Positions 22,046 through 34,002 of a stretch of DNA of 64,000 nt are shown one piece after another. The stretch lies in NCBI GenBank assembly GCA_002179805.1, contig NAVB01000480.1, positions 1 through 64,000 on the forward strand, in the 5' to 3' direction. This DNA comes from Acanthamoeba lenticulata (taxonomy: Eukaryota; Discosea; Longamoebia; Acanthamoebidae). How positions within the stretch are numbered: position 1 is the stretch's first letter; the number at the start of each line of letters is the position of its first letter. The notes below the pieces were generated by a model that was given only the letters and a program-made list of their open reading frames with translations, was not told where the DNA came from and ran no database searches. The translations under genes and the position numbers were made by a program.

Positions 22046-25000
22046 ATGTCGTCTTCATCGGACAACGATTTCGACTTGAGCAGCTCGGGGCACGACCGCT
22101 TCCATTTGTCGTCCCGAAAATGGAAGAGTGATGATGATGACGAAGATGAGCTCGATTTTGACGTTTCCGATTCAGAAGGCAATTGCCCCGCGCTCCAAAC
22201 TACTCTCTGCCCTCCCTGTAGAGCAGGAGGGGCTCTCATGAGCAGTTTGGCTCACAGATATGAAAACACTTGCAGAGGTAAGCCTGGAGCTGGTCAAGGC
22301 CTGTGAAGACGGTGATGTGGCGGAAGCGAAGCGCATCTTGGACGAGACACAGGAAGCCAACGTCAACTTCAAGGACGAGATGGACCAAACGCCACTCATC
22401 TATGCCACCCAGCGCGGGCTGGCCGAGGTCGTCCAGCTCCTCCTGCTCAAGGTTCTGCAGCCTCCTCGCTCCTCGTGCTTTCTCGTGCTCGTTGTTGCAC
22501 AACGCGTCTCTCCAACCACTACGTCGCTCTCTGCAGGGCGCCAACGTCAACATGAAGGGCGACGAGGGCAAGACGGCCCTCTTCCACGCCTGCCGACGCG
22601 GCAAGACCGCGATTGTGGGCATCCTCCTATCCAACGGAGCTCAAGTCAACGCCGTCGACGATGAGATGAAGACAGTGCGTGCACTTGGCTCCGCTTCGGG
22701 GTGATGTAGAAGAAGAGGAAGCTGACAACATGCGGGGTTCGTTGCTGCCGTCGTACAGCCGCTGTTTTACGCGGCGATGCAGGGGCGCAGCGAGATCCTC
22801 GAGCAGTTGCTGGCTCACGGCGCCGACATCACCCGCAAGGACGAGGACGGCCGCACAGCCCTCTTCTACGCCCTCGAGGTGCGCTCTTTGCCTCCATTTT
22901 TCAACTATTTTTCTTTGTGCTCAAAATAATAATCGGTTGTTAAAAAAATTAATTTATGCACATTTAAAATGAAATATTGATCCTTTTTCAAATAATGAAC
23001 CATCAACACAGTGCGACCACGTGTACCTGGCTGAGGCTCTGCTGGCCAAGGCGCGGGAGGCTGGCGCCGATCTCCTGACCGGCTCCGACTATGGCGACAA
23101 CGAGCTTCTCCTCAAGTGCATGGTGTGTGCCCCGCCTCTAAGCCGCTTGACCCACGCCCGAGCTGACTGGCTCGTCGCTGTGTCTCTCTCCATCAGGTGA
23201 CGGGCGAGGCCAACGCCGTGGACGAGTGGGGCAAGACCGCGCTCATCTACGCGTGCAAGCGCGACTGCGTGGAGACCGTCAAGTACCTCCTCGAGCGCAA
23301 GGCCGTAGACGTCAACTACAAAACGTACCCTCCTGTCTCTTCCCCCTTTTAAATTGTTTCGTCAGCCCTGCGCCTCGCCCACACATGTCTATTTGGCCGA
23401 AATCAGACCCAAGAGCGGCGCCTCGGCCCTGTTTATCGCGTGCAAGCACGGCAAGGCCCAGATCGCGCGGCTCCTTATCGAACACGGCGCCGACGTCAAC
23501 GCCGCCAACCAGGACCAGCGGAGGTGTGCTGTCCCCCTCTTCCCTCCTCACCAAAGCTCGGCTGCTGACCTCTCAGCGGTGATGTGGCATGACCTGGCAG
23601 GACGGCGCTGTGGTACGCCATCGAGACGGGCATGGCCGATGTGTGCCAGCAGCTCGTGGACAAGGGCGCCGACGTGAATCACGTCGACGGGGCAGAGGGC
23701 CGGCCGCTGCTATGGAAGGCCCTCGCGCGGGACGATGTGGCCACCGCGCAGCTGCTCCTGGCCCGCGGCGCCGCCGCGCGCCTGCCGGGCATCGACTATG
23801 GCGACGAGACGCTGCTCGTCGCCTCGCTTGAGGCCGCCAACAGCGGTTCGAATCCCGACGCGACCGACGCGGCCGGTATGACGCCCCTGCTCTACGCCTG
23901 CAAGAACGGGCAGATGCGGCTGGCCAAGTGGCTCCTGACCCAACCTGAGGCCCGGCGGCGGCCGTCGGCCAAGGCCGCCGACACCCGCGGCTGGACGGGC
24001 CTGCACTTCCTGGCCTGCGCGGGCGAGCTGGCTCCGCCGCAGCGGGAGAAGAAGGCCTGCGGGCCCAAGGAGCGGCTCGAGGTGGCCGAGCTGCTGCTGG
24101 CCGGCGGCTGCGACGTCAATGCCAAGAGCGACGACGGGGTGAGCCCCTTCTACGCGGCCTGCCTCGCGGGCGACCGCGAGCTCGTCCGTCTGTGCCTGGC
24201 CCACGGCGCGCGGGCCGACACCGTGGGCGAGGGCGAGGACCGGCCGCAGGACAAGGACCTTGCGGCCGCCGACGACATCATGAACGTCGAGGAGTGGACC
24301 GACGAGGACGACGATGACGGCAGCGCGTGGGACGCCGCGCCCGCCGGGACGGACGTCATGGACGAGGATGACGAGGAGGACCATGAGCCCCGGCCGGCCA
24401 CGCGCCACCGCCGGACGACGGCGCCGCCGGCCCCGGAGCACCACTTCAAGGGCTGCGAGGATGTCGTAGCCGCGGCGGACGCGAGCAGCAAATATTCCAA
24501 GAATGTCAAGACGCGGTCGCGCAGCAAGAGCTACCGCGAGCGCGTCAACATCTTCCAGTGCGCCCGCGAGGAGGAGGCCATCGGCGAGAGCGGTGCGACG
24601 TGGCCCTGACGTGGCGTGACATCAGCACACATTCTCGTGTCGCTCACATGTGTGTTTGCACAGGGGAGGAGGCGATCAACTTGAATCGCGGGCCGCTGCT
24701 GATCAACGTCATCCGACGACAGGACCGCAAGAGCTTCGCTTCGGCCGTCGATTTTGAGAAGAACTTCCTCGAGATCATCCGCCTCCTGCTCGACCACGGC
24801 GCCGGTTCGTTCCTCGCTCGCTCGCCGCACACGCGCTCAAGGCTGGCTGGGGCAAGTCCTGACCTTGAGGCCACAGCGGTGGAGGTCAAGGACGAGGCCG
24901 AAGGGCGCACGCCGCTGCTGTGGGCCTGCTTGCTGCGCAACAAGGACGCCGGCGCGAAGATCGTGCAGCTGCTGCTGGAGCGCGGCGCCGACGTGCAGCA

Positions 25001-25802
25001 GCGGGACCACGGCGGCAACAGCGCGCTGCTGCTGGCCACCGCCGTCGGCAACAAGAAGGCCGTCAAGCGGCTCCTCCTCCACCACGCCAGCGGTGGCGGC
25101 GAAGGGCCGGCGGTGGACGTCAACCAGAAGAACGGGAAGGGCTACACGGCGCTCGTGACGGCCATCCAGGACAACTACAAGGTGCGGGCCATGGCCGACC
25201 TCCGCGGCAACGTGCCCATCGCCAAGCTGCTGCTCAAGCACGGGGCCGACGTCAACCTCGACGGCGGCGGACACAAGCCGCTCTATTTTGCCTGCTCGGC
25301 GGCCAACCTGGAGATGGTGAAGCTCCTCGTGGAGCACGGCGCCGACATCAACCACCGGGAGACCTACTCGACGCCACTCATCACCGCCATCCTCAAGGGC
25401 AACCCGCAGGTGGTCAAGTACCTCGTCCGCGCGGGCGCCGACGTCGAGGCCAAGATCGGCGGCAAGGACGCGTTCTACTTTGCCTCCATGCGGGGCCTGC
25501 GCGACATCACCCGCATCTTGCGCCTTCAGGGTCCGGCCGCAACGAGCAGCGGCAGCGGGACGATGACGACGACGCCGCGGCGGAGCCGCAGCCGGAGCGA
25601 CCTCGGCAGCCATCAGATGCAGTCTTCTTCGCAGGAGGTGTCGTTGGTGAAGGAGAAGGTCGAGGGCTGGGAGGAGGCCGATGAGGCCGACGCTGACGAG
25701 GAGTGGGAGCGAGCGGGAGGCAGCAGCGCTGCCGACACGATGTCGCTCTTCAAGCAGCGCATGAGCGCCGTCGTGCTGCAGGACGATGATGACGAGTGGT
25801 GA
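22046..25802 (+). CDS. Large ankyrin-repeat protein
   Basis: At least 15 ankyrin-type repeats run from LELVKACEDGDVAEAKRIL at about 22,290 to DAFYFASMRGLRDITRILRL at about 25,530. Clear units include TPLIYATQRGLAEVVQLLL, TALFHACRRGKTAIVGILL, SALFIACKHGKAQIARLLIE, PLYFACSAANLEMVKLLVEH and TPLITAILKGNPQVVKYLVR. An acidic, disordered insert (EEWTDEDDDDGSAWD) interrupts the repeats at about 24,280-24,560. The C-terminus is Ser/Arg-rich and ends LQDDDDEW. Many introns fall between repeats. The start is uncertain: an acidic exon beginning MSSSSDNDFD at 22,046, or the methionine at 22,260. No other domain is visible; a scaffold role is only a guess. Confidence 0.82.
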
Positions 25803-25970
25803 GTGGACCGCGCACGCGTAGTGATCACTGTACATGCTTTTTGTTTGTTCGTTTTGCTTCTTTCTACTTCCTCCCAACTGCAGCAACCGAGCGATGAAGG
25901 TCTTCGTCGAGTTTATGGGCAAAAGCTTTGTACAAAGAGCAGGAAAGGTCCGCAACACTACTGCCTGGCC

Positions 25971-26298
25971 TTAGGGGCGAGTGCCGGCAGCCTGGGCATC
26001 CAGCTCCTGTGATTGCTTCTCGCGGGCCTCTAGCTGCATCTGGCGGAATTTCTGGTTGGCCTCTCGAATCGTCGGATCTTCTGGGGGGTAGACGACGAAA
26101 GGGAACTGCAGACGGAAGGCCAGGTAAGTTGCAACCCTCGACGCTCAATTAGAGTAAACGTACATGAGAGATGAGCTGAGAAACTCGCCCTGGATAGAGC
26201 AGGGACAGAGAGATGGCTGCAGGGACAACCAAGTAGAGAGCGAACTTGAATGACTCTAGCGACAGACCGCGCCGCATGAAGGCCCGGAATCGATCCAT
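25971..26298 (-). CDS. PET100: PET100-like cytochrome c oxidase assembly protein
   Basis: Two exons of 135 bases each (26298-26164 and 26105-25971) encode 89 residues. The first gives a basic start (MDRFRAFMRRGLSLESFKF) and one membrane helix (ALYLVVPAAISLSLLY). The second begins FPFVVYPPEDPTIREANQKF and continues as a charged helix. PET100 proteins have this plan: one N-terminal membrane span, a YPPE-like motif and a charged tail facing the intermembrane space, acting in complex IV assembly. The intron is 58 nt with a GTACG donor and CTGCAG acceptor, phase 0. Neither exon alone would be picked up by a long-ORF search. Confidence 0.75.
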
Positions 26299-26394
26299 CT
26301 CTTGCTACGATCGTAGGTGCGCTTACAGGAATTTGAGGGTTGAGATTTGTGTGCAAACGCATTTTCTTTCTGCCTACGTCAGCGCACGTTTCGC

Positions 26395-26402
26395 TGACGT
26401 CA
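26395..26402. promoter_or_regulatory. CRE-like palindrome TGACGTCA in a divergent promoter
   Basis: A perfect TGACGTCA octamer sits inside the longer palindrome GCTGACGTCAGC, with a second half site (TACGTCAG) 20 bases upstream. It lies in the 234 bases between the divergent starts of PET100 (26298) and the U-box gene (26533), about 100 and 130 bases from each. This is the binding site of bZIP factors in other eukaryotes; use here is inferred. Confidence 0.5.
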
Positions 26403-26532
26403 GCAGCGTCGCATTTGCGTCCGCGCTACCAAACATGGGACACCTGGGGTGCGCTGTTTGTAATTTTAAACGGCAGTGCTGCTTCCGTTGGAGACGAGAC
26501 CAGTGCAGTTTGAAAGACGCGCACAAGTGAAG

Positions 26533-29158
26533 ATGCTGGCCTCTAGCGGATCTCTGGCGGTACCGGAGGAGTACAAGTGCCCCATTTCTGGGCAGCTGAT
26601 GGAAGATCCCGTCCTTACCGAAGACGGTTTCACCTACGACCGCCAGTCGCTGCTCAATCACCTCACCACCAACACGAAAAGGTTCGCCACTTCGTACCTC
26701 TGGCATTTGCAATGACTATCTGACGTGGCAATCCCAGTCCCATTACTGGCCTTGAGCTGGGCCTTCACCCAGCGCTGGTGCCTCACCTCACCCGACAGAA
26801 GCAGATCAAGTGGTGGAAGGCTCTTCACTGTACGACCCAGGAGAGCTCCAAGGAAGTGGTACGAAGTTGGACAAAAGAGCAATTAGTTGTCAACTGCTGA
26901 CAATGTGGGCGACCGCAGGCGTTGACGCTGCGGCGCATAGGAGAGCAAGTGCGCATGTGCAGGGAGAATCAACGCAATGGCGCCAATGAGCTCACTTATC
27001 TGGAGGAGGAAAAGACGCTCATCTTCGACAACCTGCAAAAGCTCAGGCGTAATCAGGCCAAGCTGGAGGCCCGGCGCGATGCGGGCGCGGACGTGGCCGA
27101 CAAGTTGAATAACGTCCAAGAGCACAAAGAGTCCCTACTGAGGCGTCTGGCCGTGGTAGATGGTTCGTCTGCCCTTTCGTACCTGACGGATGGAAACTTA
27201 CCCAGCGCGTGCGTAGAGCGTGTGCAGCTGCTCTCTGGAGGAGCCTCTGCTGCGAAAAAGCAGCTTGCATACGGGCGAGAGGTGCTGGCTTCGATGACCA
27301 TGAGAGCCAAAAAGTCGACTATGAAGAAGGACAAGAAGAAGAAGAAGGAAGATGTTGAGGTGAAAAAGGATGAAGAGACTGAGAAAGAGAACAACGAGGA
27401 AGCGGGTGTACAAGCGACACCTGTGGAGGTCGTCAAGTCGGAGGAAGCCTCATCAGAGCCGGCGCCCTTAAGCAAGAAGGAACAGAAAGAGGAGCAGAAA
27501 GCGATCAAGGAGATGATGGCCATCGTAGACACTCTGGAGAAGGAAGTCGAACCACTGGTGCAGCAAGAAAGGGTAAGTGGCTGCACCAGTTCAGCATTGA
27601 AGCTGGCGTTTCTCCTCACCGATGATACGACGTGGAAACACAGAGCATTGAGCACCAAGCGCACACGCTTCGCACTGCACGACAACAAGACAAGTCACTT
27701 CGGCCCGGAGCAGAAGAGATACACAAGGCCCTGTTGGCTATGAATACTCAGGCATGCAGCGATGCTCCCGTTTCTTCAGCGTCAGTTGAGGAGCCTGCCG
27801 AGCCCAGCCCCGACGAGGTTTTGCTGGACCTGGAAGCTCTGGTACAAACAGCCTCTGTCGCCCTTGGGGGATTTTACTACACATAGAACCAGTTAACCAT
27901 CATTTTGGAGTGCAGACAGAAACACAAGTGTCTGGTGAGGAGGAACTAAAGCAACAGGTCTTTGGCACTGGCCAGGTCAGCGCCGCAATGATGCAAGCCC
28001 ACAAAGATGAAGTCAATGTTATGTGTACCTTGCCAAATGGTATGCCCTTACGTGTAAGAGTGGAAAATGAACGCCAAGTGTCTCACACCAGGTTATCATC
28101 ACCAAAAGGAACCCTGGCCAGCGGAGCAGATGATGCTTGCATTTTCCTGTGGAACCCGGCAAAGCCAACCGCCAAGCCTGGCAAGATCAAGGCCATGGGC
28201 AAGTCCATATGGTCTCTTCAGGGTGTGTTGCTTTGTGGCACGAAGTTGACTGCTTCATTCCAACTCATCATTCACCTCTTTTTTAGTCGTGATGAGGAAG
28301 GGCAAGTTGTGTTTGGCCTCGGGCACATGGGACGGCAGCATCCACCTGTGGGACATCAAGTCGGGCAAGCACCAAGCCTCTTTGCAAGGCCACACCGACG
28401 CCGCCTTCCGGTTGGCGGTGCTGCCGGACGGCGTGCTGGTGTCGGCATCCTGGGACACCACCGTGCGCCTGTGGGATCCCGACACGGCATCGTGCTTGGG
28501 CACGCTGGTGGCCCACACGGTTCGTTTCAGCTGTTCATCATGTTCATCAAACGTCAAGACTGCAGCACATAACCACCCCCCGTCGTGCAGGGCAAGGTGA
28601 GGGCGCTGGGCGTGTTGCCCGATGGGCGCTTCGCCTCCGCCGGCGACGACCTCGTGATCACCGTGTGGGAGGGCGACTCCAGCAAGGGCCAAATGCAGTG
28701 CGTGCGCCAGCTCAGCGGCCACACCAAGCCCATCGAGTGCTTGGCTGTCCTGCTTGACGGTACCTACGTGCGCAACTGGTGGCCACTTTTCAGACCTGAC
28801 CTGACCTGACCAACATCACATCAACATCTCGACGTTGAAAGGCCACTTGGCGAGCGCCTCACAGGACAAGAAGCTGATGATCTGGGACGTGGACAAGGGC
28901 ACGTGCGTGCGCGTGCTGGAGGGCCACACGGCCACGATCCGCACGATGCAGACCCTCTCCGACGGGTTCCTCGCCTCGGGCGGGATGGACAAGTCTATCA
29001 AGGTGTGGCACGTGAACACGGGCACGCTCGTGCACACCATCGAGAACGCGCACGACAAGGACGTCGTGTGCATGGCCCTCCTGCCCTTCGGCCAGCTCAT
29101 CAGCGGCGGATGGGACAAGGCCCTCAAGCTCTGGAACTGGCCCGTGCGCCGCGGCTGA
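26533..29158 (+). CDS. U-box, coiled-coil and WD40-repeat E3 ubiquitin ligase
   Basis: The U-box covers YKCPISGQLMEDPVLTEDGF, YDRQSLLNHL and, after an intron, SPITGLELGLHPALVPH. It is followed by a long coiled coil (ELTYLEEEKTLIFDNLQKL; KQLAYGREVLASM) with a lysine-rich block (KKDKKKKKED). The C-terminal third is a WD40 propeller. Clear repeats are LASGADDACIFLWNP, LASGTWDGSIHLWDIKSG, LVSASWDTTVRLWDPDTA, FASAGDDLVITVWEG, LASASQDKKLMIWDVDKG, LASGGMDKSIKVWHVNTG and LISGGWDKALKLWNWP. The layout resembles PRP19 (U-box, coiled coil, WD40) but the sequence is not PRP19, so this is a distinct ligase. Several introns, one at 27,570-27,643. The stop at 29158 follows NWPVRRG. Confidence 0.85.
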
Positions 29159-29308
29159 ACTCCCACCAACATTAAAAGACGACAAATAAAATAAATGAAT
29201 AATAGAAAATCATAATACACATAAATAAAATATAAAAAATAAAATGTGGGATAAGTCAGAGGTCGCTGCTGCATTGTTGGTGTGGGTTCGCTCGGGGTCC
29301 ATGTGGAT

Positions 29309-30142
29309 CTAGCCGAGCTTGACGCTGGAAGCGTAAGGGTCGGCCTGCTCGAGGACCTGGTTCTTCTTCTCGCCCAGGAAGGAGAAGAAGGAGCGGAGGT
29401 TGAGGCCCTTGTTCTTCTTCTTGGTCGCCGGCGACGGCCCGTAGCCCGCACCCGGCAGGTTGCTGTCGTTGGCCGTCAGCGACAGGAAGAACTGGAATGG
29501 CACCGCCTGTCGAGAGCCAAGTAGGATGAGCCTCGAGTGGTCAAGGAGCATTTTCAGTCAGACGTTGACGTACCCACACGATGAGGACGAAGAAGGCGAG
29601 GATCTCGGAGAACGGGTAGTAATACTGTGTGAAGTACCAGAACCAGAGGCAGTGATCACTGATCGCCAACACTGCACCGACCATGTGGCAACGTCAGGTG
29701 TGGAGAAAAGAGGAAAAACACATACGCGTATACGGAGCGCGCGTGTCGCGCGATGAGGCGCCACGTACCGACGCTGGCGATGAAGCGGACGTCGGTGAAC
29801 TCTATGAAGGGGAAGGAAGGTAGAAGAGAGAAGTAGAAAGCGTGGGCCACAAGGCCCAGCGTGAGGTAGAGGACGGGCAGGTCCTCCAGAATCATGAGCA
29901 ACACGTGCAGCACTGCCACCACGATGATGCTCCATCGGATCACCTTCTTCGTCAGCACCGTGTACTCTTCCACCCACTCAGCCAAGTAGTAGAGGCCGCT
30001 TGCTGCCAGCACAGACAAATTAGCTCTTAATTCGCAGTGAATCTTTTCGGGACGAGGGTGGGTGCACACCAAGGCAGATGGAGATGAATGCGAAAAGGAC
30101 AGCATAAGCTGCCCAAACGAGCACAAGAGAGAGCAGAAACAT
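29309..30142 (-). CDS. TEX261: TEX261/SVP26-family ER-Golgi membrane protein
   Basis: The first exon encodes a membrane helix starting MFLLSLVLVWAAYAVLF. The next carries the family signature SGLYYLAEWVEEYTVLTKKV, then helices in IIVVAVLHVLLMILEDLPVL and LGLVAHAFYFSLLPSFPFIE. Later exons give WYFTQYYYPFSEILAFFVLI, corresponding to the FAEEYYPFSEVLAYF block in TEX261, and AVPFQFFLSLTANDSNLPG. The cytosolic tail is Lys-rich and ends SVKLG. SVP26 and TEX261 are adaptors that load membrane proteins into COPII vesicles. Four or more exons. Length is about 200 residues, as in the family. Confidence 0.88.
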
Positions 30143-31034
30143 CTTTCTGTCTCCTTCCTCTCTGATCAAACGAGACTGGCGTAGAATGGCTGACGTGGCG
30201 CCTTTATTTTTTTATTTTTATTTTATTTTATTTTGCACTTTCTCCCAAGCACGTTATGTGTGGACAAGAGGGTGTGCGCTCGTTGCTGTCGTGATATAAC
30301 GTTGAGATAGATGTATCTTGGGCCTTTCTCTTGCTGAAGCCTTGTGGGCAACAACAGATGCACAAACTTGCAGTGTTCGTCCTCCTTCGTCCGCCGCGAG
30401 CTCTACGCGGCGAACACAGCACCTGGCCGGTCTCCGGTTTGCATGCTTCCCCCACGTTCCCCTCGCTCCTCTCCCGTTTCCGCGTGCTAAAGTTCTCGAT
30501 TTCGGATGAACACGTTGCCCTCAGACGTGCGGGCTGGCAAGATTGACTGGCCTGCCGATGCAGCCCAAAAAAAAAAAAAAAATCAGCCATGAAGTGGTGA
30601 TTTAGATGGAATTAGAGGAGATTCTACTTGCACAACGCGCTAAAAGATGGGTGTATGCTTCATCAAAAAGTGGGCTGAGCATTGGGGAAGTGAAGAAAAT
30701 GAGAAACGTACGATTCATCTGCCGATTTCGCCGCGTCTGGGGAATAGCGGACCGATGAGTGTCAAAATCGGCTGGCAGGTGTCCAGTTGTTGAGCAGGCG
30801 CAGCCCATCTGTGTATCTCTTTTGCACGAGGTAAGGAAACGTTTTGTGAGCGAGGCGACGCTTCCCAAGAAGCCCACGCTCTCGCCTCTTCCTCGCCCTT
30901 TTGAGAAATTCGACACATTCGTCGACGCGATCTGCGCGTGTTTTGGCCACTTTCCTATCTGGCGCATTCGCATCATTTTTTTTATTTGTTTATGAATTTT
31001 ATTTTATTTTGTTTTTGTCTTTGTGGCCACGCAC
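30143..31034. other. Long intergenic region, no supported gene
   Basis: 892 bases between the TEX261 start and the stop of the bromodomain gene, both on the minus strand. It contains AT-rich homopolymer tracts (T-rich near 30,205-30,235, poly-A near 30,568, T-rich near 30,975). A plus-strand open frame near 30,830-30,995 has balanced composition (RFVSEATLPKKPTLSPLP, FVDAICACFGHFP) and might be a remnant or an exon, but no start or partner exon could be assigned. Confidence 0.4.
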
Positions 31035-34002
31035 TCACTCCTCCTCTTCATCCTCCGTCCCGCTGTCGTCTCCGTTTTCATTTACACTCTCATGGTCACC
31101 CGCCACCACGGCCCGCTCCGAGGTCGCGGGACGCACACCATCGTCCTCTGCTTCTGTGTTTTGCTCTTCTCCCTCTTCGTTGTTGTCCTCGTCGCCCTCT
31201 TCCTCGTCGTCCTCCAACGTTTCTTCTGCTTCTTCTTCGTGCTGGCCCTCTTCCTCTTCTGTTTCTATCATGGCATCACCGCCCTCGACCAATGTTGCCG
31301 CCGTGATTGGTGTGGGCTCTGCTGCCGCCGATGCGCCACCGCTCGCGACCGTCGCCGTCGGCGTGGTGCTCTCCTGCTGCTGCTGCTGCTGCTGCTGTTG
31401 TGGTTCAACCGCTGTAGCCGTCTCTTCGCCCTCATCTTCGTCCATTTCGTCCTGGCCGTTCATGGTTGAGTGGGCCTCGTCTATGCTTCCCTCTTCTCCC
31501 TCGTCTTCCTCCTCTTCTTCCCCTTGACTTGGCTCCATCTCTGCGTCGACTCCGTTTTGGTCATGACCATCCTCTTCGTAATCGTCTTCCTCGCCCTCCC
31601 ACGCCGACTCGGTGTCCGTGTCCGACTCCTTCTCTTCCATCTCGACCACACGCATGCCCCACAAGTTGGCGTCCGACTGAATGATGAAGACCACAGCAAT
31701 CTCTAGGTCAGTCAAGCAAGAAGTCATCTCGTTTGGGGGAAAAAGAAAGGAGACGCACCAACGCCACCTCAGCGTCGGCCTTTCGTGGACGTCCCCGCTT
31801 TCGCTTGTTCGTGCCCGCATTGGTCGTGACAGGTGCTGCCGCCGTAGCGGCTGCGCTGGCGCTGCTCACGGGTGCGGCCGGGTTCCAAATGAAGCCGATC
31901 TCGTCGAGCCGCTTAATACGCTCGGCAACGAGTTTGCCCTTTCGTCGGTTGGCTCTCAAGTCATGCACCCACTGGTGGAGCGCCTTATGGGCTGCCAGGC
32001 GGTTCATATGCACATGTACGCGTGTGTTTGAGTCGATGTGCCACCTCGAGAAGCCATCACGATTGTGGACGAGAGGAGGGCTGGTTTACCAGGATCGGTC
32101 TTGGAGACAGAGCAGGTGCCGTGAGTCTCGCGATACTGCTTGAGCTGCTCGAAGCGGTCCTCCCATGCCTTATCCCACTGGGTCTGGAAGCTCCACGTGA
32201 ACCCCAGTTCGTCCAGTCGCGCCACCTTTTCATCGTCCAGCTTGCCCTGAGTCGCCGATACATTGAAACATAGACCCGTTGAGGCGCAACAGCACAAGGG
32301 ACCGCTCAGCGGCTCGAGAACAGATGCGAAGCACGCGTACCGATCGTCGCCTTTCTCGCATTTGTGCAACCCACGCGCCGAGACCTGGATCTTCGTCCCA
32401 TTTCTTGGGCACTTTGCAGTGCCCAAACCTCTTTTGGTACTCCTCGAGACTGGCAAAGCGCTCTTCCCACGCAGAGTCGTCGATCTCCGCGTCTGTGCTC
32501 TTCCGTCGGCCCACCCGATTCAAACTCTTGGTAGCCTCTTCGACCTCGGCCTCATCATCACCATCGCCATCGCCTGCCGTATCCGTCGCGCCGTGGATGC
32601 GCCACGTAAACCCGAGCTCGTCAAGCTTCCGCGTGCGCTCCTCTGACAGTTTCCCCTTCTTCTTGTACTGTCGCATCGCGTGTCTGTGTGCACGAGGAGA
32701 TGAACATTAGAACGCTGCCACCAAGGAGGAGAAGAGAGGGAGGAAGGAGACCGTACACCCAAGTGCCAAGGGCGGGATTCTCGTCATAAGTCTTGGCTAC
32801 TCGACAGTGCCCGTACAGCTCTTTGAACTCCTGCAGTTGCTCGTATTTCTCGAGCCACTTGGCCTCATGCGTTTGGTGCTCGGGGTATGTTCCGTCGGCC
32901 ATGTCCTCGAGCTTCTTCCTCTGTGTTGAGAAGCGAGCCCAGATCACCATCATCAAAGTCATGTGTGAGAAGAACAGAGCCAAGGCCGGCTTTTGGCGAA
33001 GAAGCTATGGTGGTGACAAATATACCTTAGCTTGGACTTCCTTCTTGCTGACTGGCGAGGGGTACACAAAAGCCTTTCGTGTGAGTTCGCTGTCGTCATC
33101 GTTCTTGCGACGCTTCTCGTTCTCTTGGATGAGCTTTTGCAGGTAGGCGGACAGCTCGCGCGCCCACTGGCTGACAGGATGCTCAGGCGGATTGTAGAGG
33201 AAGCAGTTGGCCCACACCAGCGCTATGTCGTCCAGCATCTCTTGACTGTCCTCGTACTCGCCTGTGCGTGGGTCGTGACGTTAGTACTTAAGGCAAAGAA
33301 AGAGGAAGTCGGATAAGAGGAGAGTGGGCAAGGGAGTCAAAGCGAACCAGCTTCAAGGTTCTTTTTCACAGTGCCCAGATCCATGGGTTCGTGAACTACG
33401 TCCAAGTAGTCGGGAATGTTGAGGGCCACAGGGTCAACTGGCTGATTGAATGGCCAAGCGTTGGGGTGTGCCATCAGTTTCTCCAATATCTTTTCACTCT
33501 CCCGATAGGTCTCACCCCCTTCAGCCCATTTGCCCAAGTCTCGCTTGATTCGACGCGAAGATCTCGTTTTCACTCCATCGTCATCATCTGGTGCCGGCGA
33601 TTGTTGTGCCGCTGTTGATGCTTTTCTTGCTCGCTTCTGCTGCGCACGTGCGTTGTGAGGCACGTGCAGCTGAGCTCAGATTGTGTGCAAAAAAAAATAC
33701 CTTTGGTGCCGATGGCTTGCCGTTGTAGTCGTCATCGGCTGGTGCTTTGCCCAATCTGCCTTCCATTTCATCAAAGATCCTCTTTGCCTTCTTGTAGCCG
33801 ATGTTCAACGCGCGCCTCAAGTGCTCCACAGAATAGTTTTCACCTTTCCATTATTACAAATTCAGTTTTTCTGTGTCCATGTGGCACGATATCGCCCGGC
33901 GGTACCTTCACTCTTGCGTTTAAGGATGTACGACCTCACATCCTCCTCTGTGGTAGTTTCGGCCGGCTTGGGCGAAACGCCCTTTCCCTTCTTTGCACTC
34001 AT
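31035..34002 (-). CDS. Winged-helix, bromodomain and triple helicase-associated (HA) domain protein
   Basis: The start at 34002 gives MSAKKGKGVSPKPAE. Then comes a winged-helix-like region, EEDVRSYILKRKSEG plus SVEHLRRALNIGYKKAKRIF, resembling the DNA-binding gamma domain of FtsK. A bromodomain spans about 33,520-33,080: ILEKLMAHPNAWPFNQPVD, DYLDVVHEPMDLGTVKKNL, VWANCFLYNPPEHPVSQWA. Three HA domains (PF03457 type) follow: WLEKYEQLQEFKELYGHCRV, WEERFASLEEYQKRFGHCKV and WEDRFEQLKQYRETHGTCSV, each closed by a KLDELGF.W-type half. Next is an AT-hook-like KRGRPRK, then a ~230-residue Glu/Asp-rich tail with ten glutamines. Splicing places an intron inside each HA domain. Function is unknown; the parts suggest acetyl-lysine reading plus nucleic-acid binding. 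Confidence 0.82.
31374..31397. repeat. CTG/CAG triplet tract encoding polyglutamine
   Basis: Eight uninterrupted CTG units on the plus strand, extended by TTG, which read as glutamine codons of the bromodomain gene on the minus strand. It is a candidate length-variable microsatellite. Confidence 0.8.

Noticed and set aside
23846..23862. A perfect B box (GGTTCGAATCC) on the plus strand.
   Set aside because: It is inside the ankyrin coding frame (Gly-Ser-Asn-Pro) and has no tRNA-like pairing around it.
24837..25958. A 373-residue minus-strand frame.
   Set aside because: It is opposite the ankyrin repeats and its regularity comes from the repeats themselves.
30228..30590. A minus-strand frame beginning MADFFFFFG.
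   Set aside because: The start is a poly-A tract read as Phe codons; the rest has no family signal and no intron logic.
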